64,000 nt of DNA from Candidatus Omnitrophota bacterium (GCA_023229385.1 JALNZI010000001.1:148781-212780); one strand, 5' to 3'. Numbered from the stretch's first letter, positions 6,830 to 13,339 are shown. The notes: a model not told the origin generated them from the letters alone. A program made the numbers and translations.

Positions 6830-7621
6830 CTATCTCAAATCATATTGAGAAACCTGAACATTATCAATAATTATATTATTTAGATTAACTTTAGCTCTAG
6901 TAATAATATTATCAATTGCAGTATGTGATAATAATAATTCTTCACCTAATTCTCGTAATGTCTTTTTCTTCTTCCCAAACAATCCTTCATAATTAATCAA
7001 ACAGAATTTTTCTCGTTCTTCTAATTGATTGATATATCTATGGATTAGATCTACCCTAGCCTTTACCAATATTTGGGTTAATGCATTCTCTGCATTAGGA
7101 TCGGGCACAATCTCTTCCAATGTAGTATCATTCCCATTACCTAATACAATGGGAGAATCAATTGGAGTAGTATTCAATAATGGTAGTATATTATCTTGCA
7201 ATTCTTTTTTCAATTCAGTCTCTTCAGGGGTTAGATTATCCCGTTCAAAGATTCTTAGCTTTTTTGCCTTACTTAACAGAGTGTAATAGTTATGTGGAAT
7301 ATGAATGATTGGAGCATTTCGATATTCCTTTTGACATTCAGATCTCATATAGAATCCAATATGCTTGGCAAAATGTATCTCACCTAGATACATCTTATCA
7401 TCTGCATACTTTTTGATTCCATCCATGAATCCCTTAATACAGGCAGTCATTGCAATATCAAAAGATAAGCTACTTGCTCGCTTGGCAATTTTGATTCGTA
7501 AGGGTTGATACTGAATGAATAATGAACTTACTAGGTTATTCCAATCTTGCCGATAAACTTTTCCATCTGGTCTACAAAATACTCTACAAAATTCAGCTTT
7601 ATGTGTACTGTATTCAGGCAT
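6830..7621 (-). CDS. phage sigma-70-family sigma factor (263 aa)
   Basis: Region-2-like segment near residues 35-105: helix IAKRASSLSFDIAMTACIKG and GIKKYADDK...HIGFYMRSECQKEY, matching the usual AxxGL..AI.kyd...F..YA...IR..I pattern. Region-4-like HTH near 190-250: LEEREKFCLINYEG and KTLRELGEELLLSHTAI then NIITRAKVNL. No region 1.1 or full region 3. Start MPEYSTHKAEF is chosen with AAAGGA upstream; the longer frame up to 7753 would begin inside the -35 of the gene's own promoter and is rejected. It probably redirects RNA polymerase to phage promoters; NATAAATA late promoters or the TTGCM-N13-TATACT boxes are candidates. Confidence 0.85.
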   Translation of the reverse strand: MPEYSTHKAEFCRVFCRPDGKVYRQDWNNLVSSLFIQYQPLRIKIAKRASSLSFDIAMTACIKGFMDGIKKYADDKMYLGEIHFAKHIGFYMRSECQKEYRNAPIIHIPHNYYTLLSKAKKLRIFERDNLTPEETELKKELQDNILPLLNTTPIDSPIVLGNGNDTTLEEIVPDPNAENALTQILVKARVDLIHRYINQLEEREKFCLINYEGLFGKKKKTLRELGEELLLSHTAIDNIITRAKVNLNNIIIDNVQVSQYDLR

Positions 7622-7724
7622 GGAATCCTTTTCTGGGAACAAAGAGGTTAAGCCATTAATATATTCCAATCTGATGAATAAAATTAAGATTATGAGTAAG
7701 GGGAAATTCCCTTGCCTGGATTCT

Positions 7725-7753
7725 AATATAGTGCAGCTATCCATAGTGGGCAA
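7725..7753 (-). promoter_or_regulatory. sigma-70-like promoter of the sigma gene
   Basis: TTGCCC (7748-7753), 17 bp, TATATT (7725-7730), implying a 5'UTR of roughly 95 nt. Confidence 0.75.
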
Positions 7754-7780
7754 GAGAAAATTTTACATATTTTGAAACAC

Positions 7781-7807
7781 AAAAAAGGAGAACCAAAATG
7801 GTCCTCC
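7781..7807 (-). terminator. rho-independent terminator
   Basis: GGAGGACC/GGTTCTCC 8-bp stem then T6 on the minus strand. Confidence 0.88.
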
Positions 7808-7838
7808 CTTTCATCTTATCACTTGGCTTGATTTTTGA

Positions 7839-8489
7839 TTAGGCTACGACTGCCTTGGGTGCCTTCTTGCCCTTGTGCTTGGGCACCTTGACGGTATCAA
7901 CCACGGGAGCGGGAACAGGTGCAGGAATCTCGGCCTTGGGTGCTTCGGGAGCGTGGCCCTCTTCCATCGTGGATTCGGTCGGCTTCACATGGCGAGTGAC
8001 TTCGCCCTTGAACTGAGCATTCAGCCGGGCAATGGCCTTCTGAATTCCGGTCATGCGAATGGAGTCCAGCTTGGCCGTGAACTTGCGAGGGGCCTTTGTT
8101 CCCTCGGGCTGGCCCTTCACCTGAGCCATGATCGTGCATTCGTGGCCGAAAAGAGCCTCTTCCAAGCTCACTTCCACGTACTCCCCTTCGACCTTCACCA
8201 CCACAGGATGGCTCTTGAGGGCGCGAAGATCATCCAAGATCGTCTGACGAAGCTTCTGATCGTCACCCTTCCTGGCCTTCTTCTGGTCGTCGAGAACCTT
8301 CGAGGTGCTGGCCAGAGCCGCCTTCAGAAGCGAATCAGCCTTCTTCAGGACATCCTTGGGAAGAGCAGCCATTTCCTCGGAACTGAGAGCCGAAAACTTG
8401 GCGGCAGTGATGTTCTCGACCGTGAGAACTTCATTGATGACGGTTTCGGTGAAAGCAGAGACAGGAGCGGAAGTAAGCGTGGTTTCCAT
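7839..8489 (-). CDS. paralogous host-codon-like protein 2 (216 aa)
   Basis: Paralogue of the 5681-6196 protein: the core (KKARKGDDQKLRQTILDDL..., EVSLEEALFGHECTI, APRKFTAKLDSIRMTGI, QFKGEVT) aligns almost without gaps. Differs by a longer N-terminal helical region and a Pro/Ala/Lys-rich C-terminal tail. METTLTSAP start at 8487-8489 is preceded by GAAAGACA as in the paralogue. G+C-rich codon use. Flanked by its own promoter and terminator. Role unknown. Confidence 0.75.
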   Translation of the reverse strand: METTLTSAPVSAFTETVINEVLTVENITAAKFSALSSEEMAALPKDVLKKADSLLKAALASTSKVLDDQKKARKGDDQKLRQTILDDLRALKSHPVVVKVEGEYVEVSLEEALFGHECTIMAQVKGQPEGTKAPRKFTAKLDSIRMTGIQKAIARLNAQFKGEVTRHVKPTESTMEEGHAPEAPKAEIPAPVPAPVVDTVKVPKHKGKKAPKAVVA

Positions 8490-8553
8490 TGTAGTGTCTT
8501 TCTTTTGAGGTTGAGAGGCTTGGAGAACCATTCTCGTCGTCTCTTACACATAG

Positions 8554-8581
8554 AATATAAAAATCTAGTGACTTTTGGCAA
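8554..8581 (-). promoter_or_regulatory. sigma-70-like promoter
   Basis: TTGCCA (8576-8581), 16 bp, TATATT (8554-8559) CTATG. Confidence 0.85.
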
Positions 8582-8679
8582 CTAAATCTGAAAGAAAGTT
8601 AAAGATAATTTGCAGAACTAGCTAGGAGGGATTTTCTTGCCTAGTTGCGAGTATATATAATAGCAGAATAGAAGTCAAA

Positions 8680-8772
8680 AATAATTCCAAAATTTAACCT
8701 TGCAAATCAGTTCAGTCTATACTAAATTTCAAGTATATACAAAAGGAATAATAGATATACTAATCCATTATT
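8680..8772 (+). promoter_or_regulatory. conserved intergenic box, copy D
   Basis: TTGCA 8700-8704, 13 bp, TATACT 8718-8723. Here a plus-strand gene (8879) lies downstream, so a plus-strand promoter role would make sense. Confidence 0.55.
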
Positions 8773-8786
8773 ACATAAAAAGAAAG

Positions 8787-8809
8787 AGTATATATTACTG
8801 CATACTCAA
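8787..8809 (-). terminator. orphan minus-strand terminator hairpin
   Basis: GAGTAT/ATACTC stem then TTTCTTTTT on the minus strand. Copies at 2285 and 3165 follow minus-strand genes, but here only about 50 bp of non-coding sequence precede the plus-strand endonuclease, so the upstream gene may have been lost. Confidence 0.5.
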
Positions 8810-8865
8810 TCAATCACTCAATTAAATGTTGTCGGAAATATATATAATAAGGAATTTATTATTTG

Positions 8866-8873
8866 CATAAATA
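8866..8873 (+). promoter_or_regulatory. T4-late-like promoter CATAAATA
   Basis: CATAAATA, 5-nt spacer, ATG at 8879; no Shine-Dalgarno between them, so the mRNA would be leaderless. One of seven such sites. Confidence 0.65.
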
Positions 8874-8878
8874 GCAAT

Positions 8879-9658
8879 ATGTATAATAAATCAGTAATTA
8901 ATTTAGCTAAAAAAATGAAATTAAATGGAAGCTCAATTAGCGAAATAAGTAGAAAAATTTGTGCTAGTAGATCAGCCATTAAAGAATGGGTTACTCAATC
9001 AAAAAGATACACACCTAAAAACATATTTTATAATATAACTACTTTTGAATCATTTACTAATAATATGGCAAAGTTTGAAGAATATAGAAAATCATATTAT
9101 TACTTATTGGGCCAATATTTGGGAGATGGATGCATTAGCTTAATGAAAAATAAACGAACATACGAACTACGGATAATGTGTGCTGATTCACATCCTATGA
9201 TAATTGAAGAAGTTAAGAAATCCTTAAATATAGTATTTCCATATAATAAAATACAAGATGTGAAACGTCCAGGCTGTCGTTCAATTGGAATATATTGCAG
9301 TGCGTTACCTCAAATATTTCCTCACACTGGAAAGGGCAAAAAACATAATAGAATCATTAAATTAATAGATTGGCAACTTAATTATTTAGAATCAAATAAA
9401 ATTTATTTACTAAAAGGACTATTTCATTCAGATGGATCATATTATTATTCAAAAGCGACTAATAATTATCACTATAATTTTACCAATTGCTCATTAGATA
9501 TTCATAATATTTTTCAAAATTGTTTAGAGTCATTAAACATTAGATATACCTTTAATAAAAGAAAATGTAAAAAAATATTACCTAATGATATATATTTAAC
9601 AATAATTTATCGCAAATCTGAAGTAGATAAATTATTTGAATTAATTGGGCCTAAATAA
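8879..9658 (+). CDS. LAGLIDADG homing endonuclease (259 aa)
   Basis: Two LAGLIDADG motifs: YYLLGQYLGDGCIS near residues 77-90 and IYLLKGLFHSDGSYYY near 175-190, as in single-chain enzymes that cut long targets. The first 45 residues form a helix-turn-helix (ISEISRKICASRSAIKEWVT), a common extra DNA-binding part. It sits 37 bp beyond the 3' end of the intron-bearing tRNA-Leu, on the opposite strand and outside the intron, and probably mobilises that intron or this locus. Late-type leaderless promoter upstream. Confidence 0.88.
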   Translation: MYNKSVINLAKKMKLNGSSISEISRKICASRSAIKEWVTQSKRYTPKNIFYNITTFESFTNNMAKFEEYRKSYYYLLGQYLGDGCISLMKNKRTYELRIMCADSHPMIIEEVKKSLNIVFPYNKIQDVKRPGCRSIGIYCSALPQIFPHTGKGKKHNRIIKLIDWQLNYLESNKIYLLKGLFHSDGSYYYSKATNNYHYNFTNCSLDIHNIFQNCLESLNIRYTFNKRKCKKILPNDIYLTIIYRKSEVDKLFELIGPK

Positions 9659-9689
9659 AAAAACCTCCTAGAAATTAATCTAGGAGGAT
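9657..9689 (-). terminator. rho-independent terminator after tRNA-Leu
   Basis: CCTCCTAGA/TCTAGGAGG perfect stem and T7 on the minus strand. Confidence 0.88.
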
Positions 9690-9695
9690 TTATAG

Positions 9696-10060
9696 TGCCC
9701 AAGGCGGGACTTGAACCCGCACGGCCTTACGGCCAAAGCATTTTACTTACCACTATTACTTTCGTAACCAATCAATTAGATTGTTTGTGGTCTGGACTAT
9801 CCCTTCATCATATTCAATTTCTTGAAGTTAGATGGGCGATTATAGTCTCTACACCTTCCTATTACTAGGCTTGGCACGGTATTGGGTCAATATTGCTATT
9901 AGGCCGTTCACCGTTAGCAGCTTATCTAGATAAACTACCCTCAAGGGACTCTTATGTCACTACTTGAGATTACGCCTTACTACATATTCGTTTCCAAATA
10001 TGCGACCCAACCCTATTACTAGGGTTTAGTGCTCAGTGTCTACCATTCCACCACCAGGGC
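9696..10060 (-). tRNA. tRNA-Leu(UAA), interrupted by a group I intron
   Basis: Exons at 10028-10060 and 9696-9745. Joined they give a type II tRNA: acceptor GCCCTGG with GGGC(A) at the 3' end (one U-U mismatch), D-arm GTGGAATGGTAGAC, anticodon stem GAGCA/TGCTT around loop CTTAAAA (anticodon UAA), variable arm GGCCGTAAGGCC, T-arm GCGGG-TTCAAGT-CCCGC. No CCA is encoded. Transcribed with the 10466 tRNA-like gene from the promoter at 10568. Confidence 0.9.
9746..10027 (-). other. group I intron in tRNA-Leu anticodon loop (282 nt)
   Basis: The 5' exon ends in U33 and the intron ends in G, as group I rules require, placing it between U33 and the anticodon. The P7 strands GACTA/TAGTC are at 9843-9847 and 9795-9799, and an R-like GTGCCAAGCC element is at 9868-9877. 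A 5' hairpin (AACCCTA/TAGGGTT) follows the 5' splice site. It encodes no ORF. Cyanobacterial tRNA-Leu(UAA) introns lie one base further, after U34. Confidence 0.85.
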
Positions 10061-10465
10061 ATGAGCTAAAAAATGAAGCTAAAAAGAATTGCCTATTACC
10101 TTGTTTATATCTGCTTGATGCAGTATATTAGGTTCTGTTCATTGACTCGGATTAAGGTGAACCCGATGATTGTAAATGGCCTGAAAAACTAACAATGATC
10201 CGTTCAGTTTCATCTTCAGTTTGACGTGAGGGCTTTATTTACTATCATTTTATTACACTTGCGTTTTTGTAATTAGGCTACTGGACTAACTACAATCTAT
10301 TTCAGTTTATGTGGATGACTGAAAAAAGATATTTTACCACAAGCCTATCATTCTTTTGATTTGATTTACCTCAAGGACTATGATTCACGAAGAGCGTAGC
10401 CATTAAGTGCTTCAAATGGTTATTGCTAACCTAGCTTCAACTATTCCAAAGATTTCAAAGAACAA
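10061..10465 (-). other. 405-nt spacer between tRNA-like gene and tRNA-Leu
   Basis: No gene can be supported on either strand; a 39-codon plus-strand frame at 10073 lacks a ribosome site. The minus strand would be transcribed through from the promoter at 10568. Some complementary segments (for example around TTCAGTTTCATC / GATGAAACTGAA near 10205) hint at RNA structure. Confidence 0.4.
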
Positions 10466-10553
10466 TGGGGGATGATGGATTCGAACCACCGATATCAAGC
10501 AGTTCACTTGGTAGCTCACTGCTAGGTGCCTTAAGCCTCTGGGCTAATCCCCC
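10466..10553 (-). tRNA. type II tRNA-like gene with no normal anticodon
   Basis: Perfect acceptor stem GGGGGAT/ATCCCCC, discriminator A, perfect T-arm GGTGG-TTCGAAT-CCATC and a Ser-like D-arm (GCC-CAGAGGCTTAA-GGC). The remaining 37 nt do not form a 5-bp stem with a 7-nt loop having U33; the best fit is a short stem around CAGTGAG with A33. AGCAGT/ACTGCT can pair instead. Either a decayed tRNA-Ser or a tRNA mimic. Own promoter at 10568. Confidence 0.6.
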
Positions 10554-10567
10554 AATCTCATGTATTC

Positions 10568-10596
10568 AATATAATAATTTGGGCTACTGTTGGCAA
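10568..10596 (-). promoter_or_regulatory. sigma-70-like promoter of the tRNA-like/tRNA-Leu unit
   Basis: TTGCCA (10591-10596), 17 bp, TATATT (10568-10573). Confidence 0.85.
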
Positions 10597-10733
10597 CTTT
10601 TGGGAGAAGATTTCTTAAAATTCTGCAAGCTCTCAAACACACTGAACAAGCTAGCATCCTTGTTGCTCTGGCTTGCCTTTAGCTCGCTCATATTCACAAC
10701 CGCTTCAAACAATAGATCAACATCCTTCATCAT
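10584..10733 (-). CDS. small hypothetical protein (49 aa)
   Basis: Reads MMKDVDLLFEAVVNMSEL.. and ends in FKKSSPKSCQQ. AGAAAGAG lies 6 nt before the first ATG (10731-10733). Amphipathic helical, G+C-rich codons. The stop codon overlaps the promoter of the next unit. No function recognised and no clear promoter of its own; it follows the terminator at 10794. Confidence 0.5.
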   Translation of the reverse strand: MMKDVDLLFEAVVNMSELKASQSNKDASLFSVFESLQNFKKSSPKSCQQ

Positions 10734-10793
10734 ATACTCTTTCTGATTGATTTATCTTGCTGCCTTACCATAAGGTGTAGCAAACATAGTAAA

Positions 10794-10832
10794 GAAAAAA
10801 GAGACTTGCAAGGGTTTATTCTTACAAGTCTC
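10794..10832 (-). terminator. strong rho-independent terminator
   Basis: GAGACTTG/CAAGTCTC 8-bp stem then T6 on the minus strand. Confidence 0.9.
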
Positions 10833-11017
10833 AATAGCACACTTCACATTTTTTAACTAGTGTACGGTAGTGTCTCACCTAGCTTACGCCCTAGCTTTTT
10901 GCATTTTGATATTTAAGGCATATGCGGAGCAAAGTCACCTGTGCCCAAGGGGATTTAGCTAGTCTCTTCTCATGTTCGCGGCCTGAGTCAAGACTTGCAT
11001 GGCTTCCTAGATCCACC
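10794..11017 (-). ncRNA. short independent transcript, about 224 nt
   Basis: Bounded by the promoter at 11024 and the terminator at 10794. Contains a CTAG-GGCGTAAG-CTAG hairpin. It may be non-coding, or may encode a 41-aa basic protein (GTG at 11014-11016 to stop at 10891) whose start would fall at the transcription start, or a 13-codon ORF with an AGGA site. I cannot decide between these. Confidence 0.45.
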
Positions 11018-11023
11018 TCAACC

Positions 11024-11052
11024 AATATAATAAATGAATTTAATTCTGGCAA
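11024..11052 (-). promoter_or_regulatory. sigma-70-like promoter
   Basis: TTGCCA (11047-11052), 17 bp, TATATT (11024-11029). Confidence 0.85.
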
Positions 11053-11055
11053 GCC

Positions 11056-11310
11056 CTACATGTACAGTTCTTCAACCGTCTTTCTACTCTTGCATTTGGA
11101 TAGTGACAATTCATGCCACCAAAGAGGAGTAGAATATCCATCCATTTTTACTAGACAATATTCTTTCTGGTGTACTCTAATGATCTGTCCAGTTGAACAA
11201 ATCATGTGCTGTCTGTCACGATATTGATGGTAATCTTGTTTAATGTCTATGTGTTCTTCAGTTGGTCGAAGACACATGACAATGACAAAATCCTTAGCAG
11301 AAAATGACAT
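11056..11310 (-). CDS. hypothetical protein (84 aa)
   Basis: Begins MSFSAKDFVIVMCLRPTEEH; the second half (HMICSTGQIIRVHQKEYCLV) looks like a small beta-barrel of the SH3 kind. AGGAG 7 nt before the ATG, promoter at 11349. Function unknown. Confidence 0.65.
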   Translation of the reverse strand: MSFSAKDFVIVMCLRPTEEHIDIKQDYHQYRDRQHMICSTGQIIRVHQKEYCLVKMDGYSTPLWWHELSLSKCKSRKTVEELYM

Positions 11311-11348
11311 TGCATGCTCCTGGTCGATGGGAATATTCCCCTACTAGG

Positions 11349-11376
11349 AATATAAAATTCTAGCCAACCTTGCCAA
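11349..11376 (-). promoter_or_regulatory. sigma-70-like promoter
   Basis: TTGGCA (11371-11376), 16 bp, TATATT (11349-11354). Confidence 0.75.
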
Positions 11377-11486
11377 CTACAAAATGAACTATTTTCGGCT
11401 TTGTCAACTACTATTTTGACTTTTTTGAAGATCTCAAAATTCCAATGTTCATCACTAATTAACACCTAAGATTAGCTCAGATACAG

Positions 11487-11511
11487 AAAAAGACAGTGAT
11501 TAGCGTCACTG
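11487..11511 (-). terminator. rho-independent terminator
   Basis: CAGTGA/TCACTG stem, then TCTTTTT on the minus strand. Confidence 0.8.
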
Positions 11512-11525
11512 CCTTCTTCCTGGAA

Positions 11526-11708
11526 TTAGATGCCACTCTTTTTCCTACTTTTGACTTTCAGGAGAGAATGCTGCCATCCCATTGGGATGGCCTCCCTATT
11601 ATCAAAAGTAATTGCTAGATTAAGCTCGTTTCTCAGTTCAAGCTCGTTCATATCCCTTTCACTAAATGCCGCAACTGTGCATTTAGATATTCCATCTATG
11701 ACTAACAT
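11526..11708 (-). CDS. possible small protein (60 aa)
   Basis: MLVIDGISKCTVAAFSERD.. ending just before the terminator at 11487. The ribosome site is poor (CTGGA abuts the ATG). The 120-nt leader from the 11837 promoter contains a 20-codon ORF (MSQSLVILRK..) with GGAG and an ATGAGCC/GGCTCAT hairpin, so translation may be controlled from the leader or the whole transcript may be regulatory RNA. Confidence 0.4.
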   Translation of the reverse strand: MLVIDGISKCTVAAFSERDMNELELRNELNLAITFDNREAIPMGWQHSLLKVKSRKKSGI

Positions 11709-11836
11709 TCCAGAAAAATGGACAAATTTTCTGGGCCTGATAGGTTATAATTTAAGCTCAATGTACTAAGCCTACACCACATGAGCCGAGTTTTCTGAGG
11801 ATTACCAGGGATTGGCTCATCCTCTCCAACAATATG

Positions 11837-11865
11837 AATATAATAAATTGAACTACATGTGGCAA
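11837..11865 (-). promoter_or_regulatory. sigma-70-like promoter
   Basis: TTGCCA (11860-11865), 17 bp, TATATT (11837-11842). Confidence 0.85.
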
Positions 11866-11908
11866 CCTATTTGAGAAGAAAAATCTATCAACAACTTATC
11901 AACATACG

Positions 11909-12108
11909 AAAAAAGGTTCCCATTGCTGGAAGCCTTAAGAGTGTGTCGTATTGGTATTGTTTCAATCTGCGCCCCTTTAGAAGGCGGTACTAATAGCTAA
12001 AATTACAAGAGGGGTGCAATTAATTCCCCATCTCAAATAGGCCAAATGAAGCTAAACACCTATTTGAAACTTTTTTGCATCCTAACTATATACAATCACT
12101 TGGACTGC
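11909..12108 (-). ncRNA. orphan structured transcript, about 200 nt
   Basis: Promoter at 12115, terminator at 11909-11934 (GGCTTCC/GGGAACC stem, T6). Contains the hairpins CAAATAGG/CCTATTTG and GGGG-AATTAATTGCA-CCCC. No ORF longer than about 22 codons with a plausible ribosome site. No known RNA family recognised. Confidence 0.6.
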
Positions 12109-12114
12109 TCATTG

Positions 12115-12142
12115 AATATAAAAATATTTGACTATGTGGCAA
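12115..12142 (-). promoter_or_regulatory. sigma-70-like promoter
   Basis: TTGCCA (12137-12142), 16 bp, TATATT (12115-12120). Confidence 0.85.
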
Positions 12143-12165
12143 CCTTTTCTACACAAATCCTAAAA

Positions 12166-12260
12166 AATAATTCTTCCAAAATTTAACCTTGCAAAGTGAT
12201 CCACTCTATACTAAATTTCAAATATATACATAAAAGAATAATATATATCTTTATCTATTA
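12166..12260 (+). promoter_or_regulatory. conserved intergenic box, copy E
   Basis: TTGCA 12189-12193, 13 bp, TATACT 12207-12212; flanks slightly more diverged than copies B and D. Confidence 0.5.
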
Positions 12261-12326
12261 TTAATCTCAACTCACTCACTCATTTTTTATTACTACTTTA
12301 CTATTATTGAATTTATTATATCACTA

Positions 12327-12746
12327 TCATGGTATTAACTCTTCAATAATCTCAAAATTATTATTGCTAGTTGTAAAATATACTATCCGACTCAATCCTA
12401 TTGATTTTAAAAATATCTCACAAGATGGACAAGGTTTAGATGATTTAACTAAATTTATTCCACTCTTACTTATTCCAACTATATATAATGTCATCTTTCT
12501 ACTAATTGTATTGTTCCGACTAATATGCTTAGTTATACAATTAATCTCAGAATGTGTGGGAATTGGATATGAATATATCTGAGGGGTATTCTTATTACTT
12601 TTATTATAATTGTTGACGCCACGACTTACTATCTTATTATTAACACTTAAATATGAAACCATTGTATATCTACCATGCTTTTGTAAATTATTTCTACAAT
12701 AATTTAAAGCAGAATTGATCATCTTTATGTCATATGATTTAATCAT
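12327..12746 (-). CDS. zinc-dependent cytidine/deoxycytidylate deaminase-like protein (139 aa)
   Basis: The deaminase zinc signature is intact: THSEINCI (H65, catalytic E67) and KPCPSCEIFL (C106, C109), i.e. HxE ... PCxxC. The N-terminal helix and strand (MINSALNYCR..., YLSVNNKIVSRGVNNY) match the CDA/dCMP deaminase fold. The substrate (dCMP, cytidine or an RNA base) cannot be told. The start is uncertain: MIKSYD at 12746 is used because upstream frames enter the spacer next to a tRNA-like gene; ribosome sites are weak throughout. It is cotranscribed with the 12850 tRNA-like gene from the 13052 promoter. Confidence 0.8.
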   Translation of the reverse strand: MIKSYDIKMINSALNYCRNNLQKHGRYTMVSYLSVNNKIVSRGVNNYNKSNKNTPQIYSYPIPTHSEINCITKHISRNNTISRKMTLYIVGISKSGINLVKSSKPCPSCEIFLKSIGLSRIVYFTTSNNNFEIIEELIP

Positions 12747-12849
12747 CCTAGTACTTTTCGGGTAGGTTGACCCTATTATTTTTAAATATACTAGGGGCTT
12801 TTTGTCGTATATTAGCACTTTTCGGATTTTATTGATTATTTACTCTATA

Positions 12850-12926
12850 TGGGCCAGGAGGGGCTCGAACCCTCATGTAACCAATTACCATTTCAGCACC
12901 TTATAAGAGTGAGTGGATACTGGCCC
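12850..12926 (-). tRNA. tRNA-like gene with unusual core
   Basis: Perfect acceptor GGGCCAG/CTGGCCC, discriminator A and T-arm GAGGG-TTCGAGC-CCCTC. A candidate anticodon loop CTTATAA (UAU) sits on a 4-bp stem CACT/GGTG, but this leaves only five bases for the D region, and a long variable segment contains a GTAA/TTAC hairpin. Could be a D-armless tRNA-Ile(UAU), a decayed tRNA or a tRNA mimic. No CCA is encoded. Confidence 0.55.
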
Positions 12927-13051
12927 GATGTCAATTTGCTAGACACATTTATATTGGCTAAAAAATGCTAATGTAATTTGTTGCTGTTAGTGTCTAATAT
13001 ATGCTTAATAGTTGTTTAGCTATTGCTTCACTTCCCTTTGGGCATGTATTC

Positions 13052-13080
13052 AATATAATAAAAGCATTTATCCTTGTAAA
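13052..13080 (-). promoter_or_regulatory. sigma-70-like promoter
   Basis: TTTACA (13075-13080), 17 bp, TATATT (13052-13057); drives the tRNA-like gene and the deaminase. Confidence 0.8.
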
Positions 13081-13091
13081 GTTTTTGAGCA

Positions 13092-13193
13092 TAAAAAAGG
13101 GGGAGAGGAACCTAAGCTCACTCTCCCCGAAGTTAAAGAAGACTTGGCACTAACAATTCCCCGCGTTCGGTGCCTAATCTCCTACTAACCTGT
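13092..13193 (-). ncRNA. orphan small RNA, about 102 nt
   Basis: Promoter at 13200; terminator GGGGAGAG/CTCTCCCC with T6 at 13093-13128. A GGCAC/GTGCC hairpin holds CGAACGCGGGGAATT. No ATG in the unit. G+C-rich compared with its surroundings. No family recognised. Confidence 0.65.
13093..13128 (-). terminator. strong rho-independent terminator
   Basis: GGGGAGAG/CTCTCCCC 8-bp stem, T6. Confidence 0.9.
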
Positions 13194-13199
13194 GCATAG

Positions 13200-13227
13200 A
13201 ATATAATAATTCTAGGCATCTTGTCAA
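13200..13227 (-). promoter_or_regulatory. sigma-70-like promoter of the small RNA
   Basis: TTGACA (13222-13227), 16 bp, TATATT (13200-13205) CTATG. Confidence 0.85.
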
Positions 13228-13339
13228 GTATTTTGAACAGAAGTTTGTCTCAATCTGGTGCGAGTTTGAGACAATATTCTGATTTTTCCCAGGGGGTTTT
13301 TCAATTTCCTTGAGAATTAGTCTCAAAGATGCCCAAAAA

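Noticed and set aside
6830..7753. Longer sigma-factor frame starting at 7753
   Set aside because: It would begin inside the gene's own -35 box and adds a hydrophobic stretch unlike any sigma factor.
8809..8825. Short ATCA/CTCA tandem repeats (also 2311, 3194, 12275)
   Set aside because: Looked CRISPR-like at first but the units are 4 bp, without spacers; they follow terminator hairpins.
10073..10192. 39-codon plus-strand ORF MKLKRIAYYLVYICLMQYIR..
   Set aside because: No ribosome site, antisense to the tRNA transcript, composition not distinctive.
11247..11465. 72-codon minus-strand frame
   Set aside because: Spans the 11349 promoter and overlaps the better supported 11056-11310 gene.
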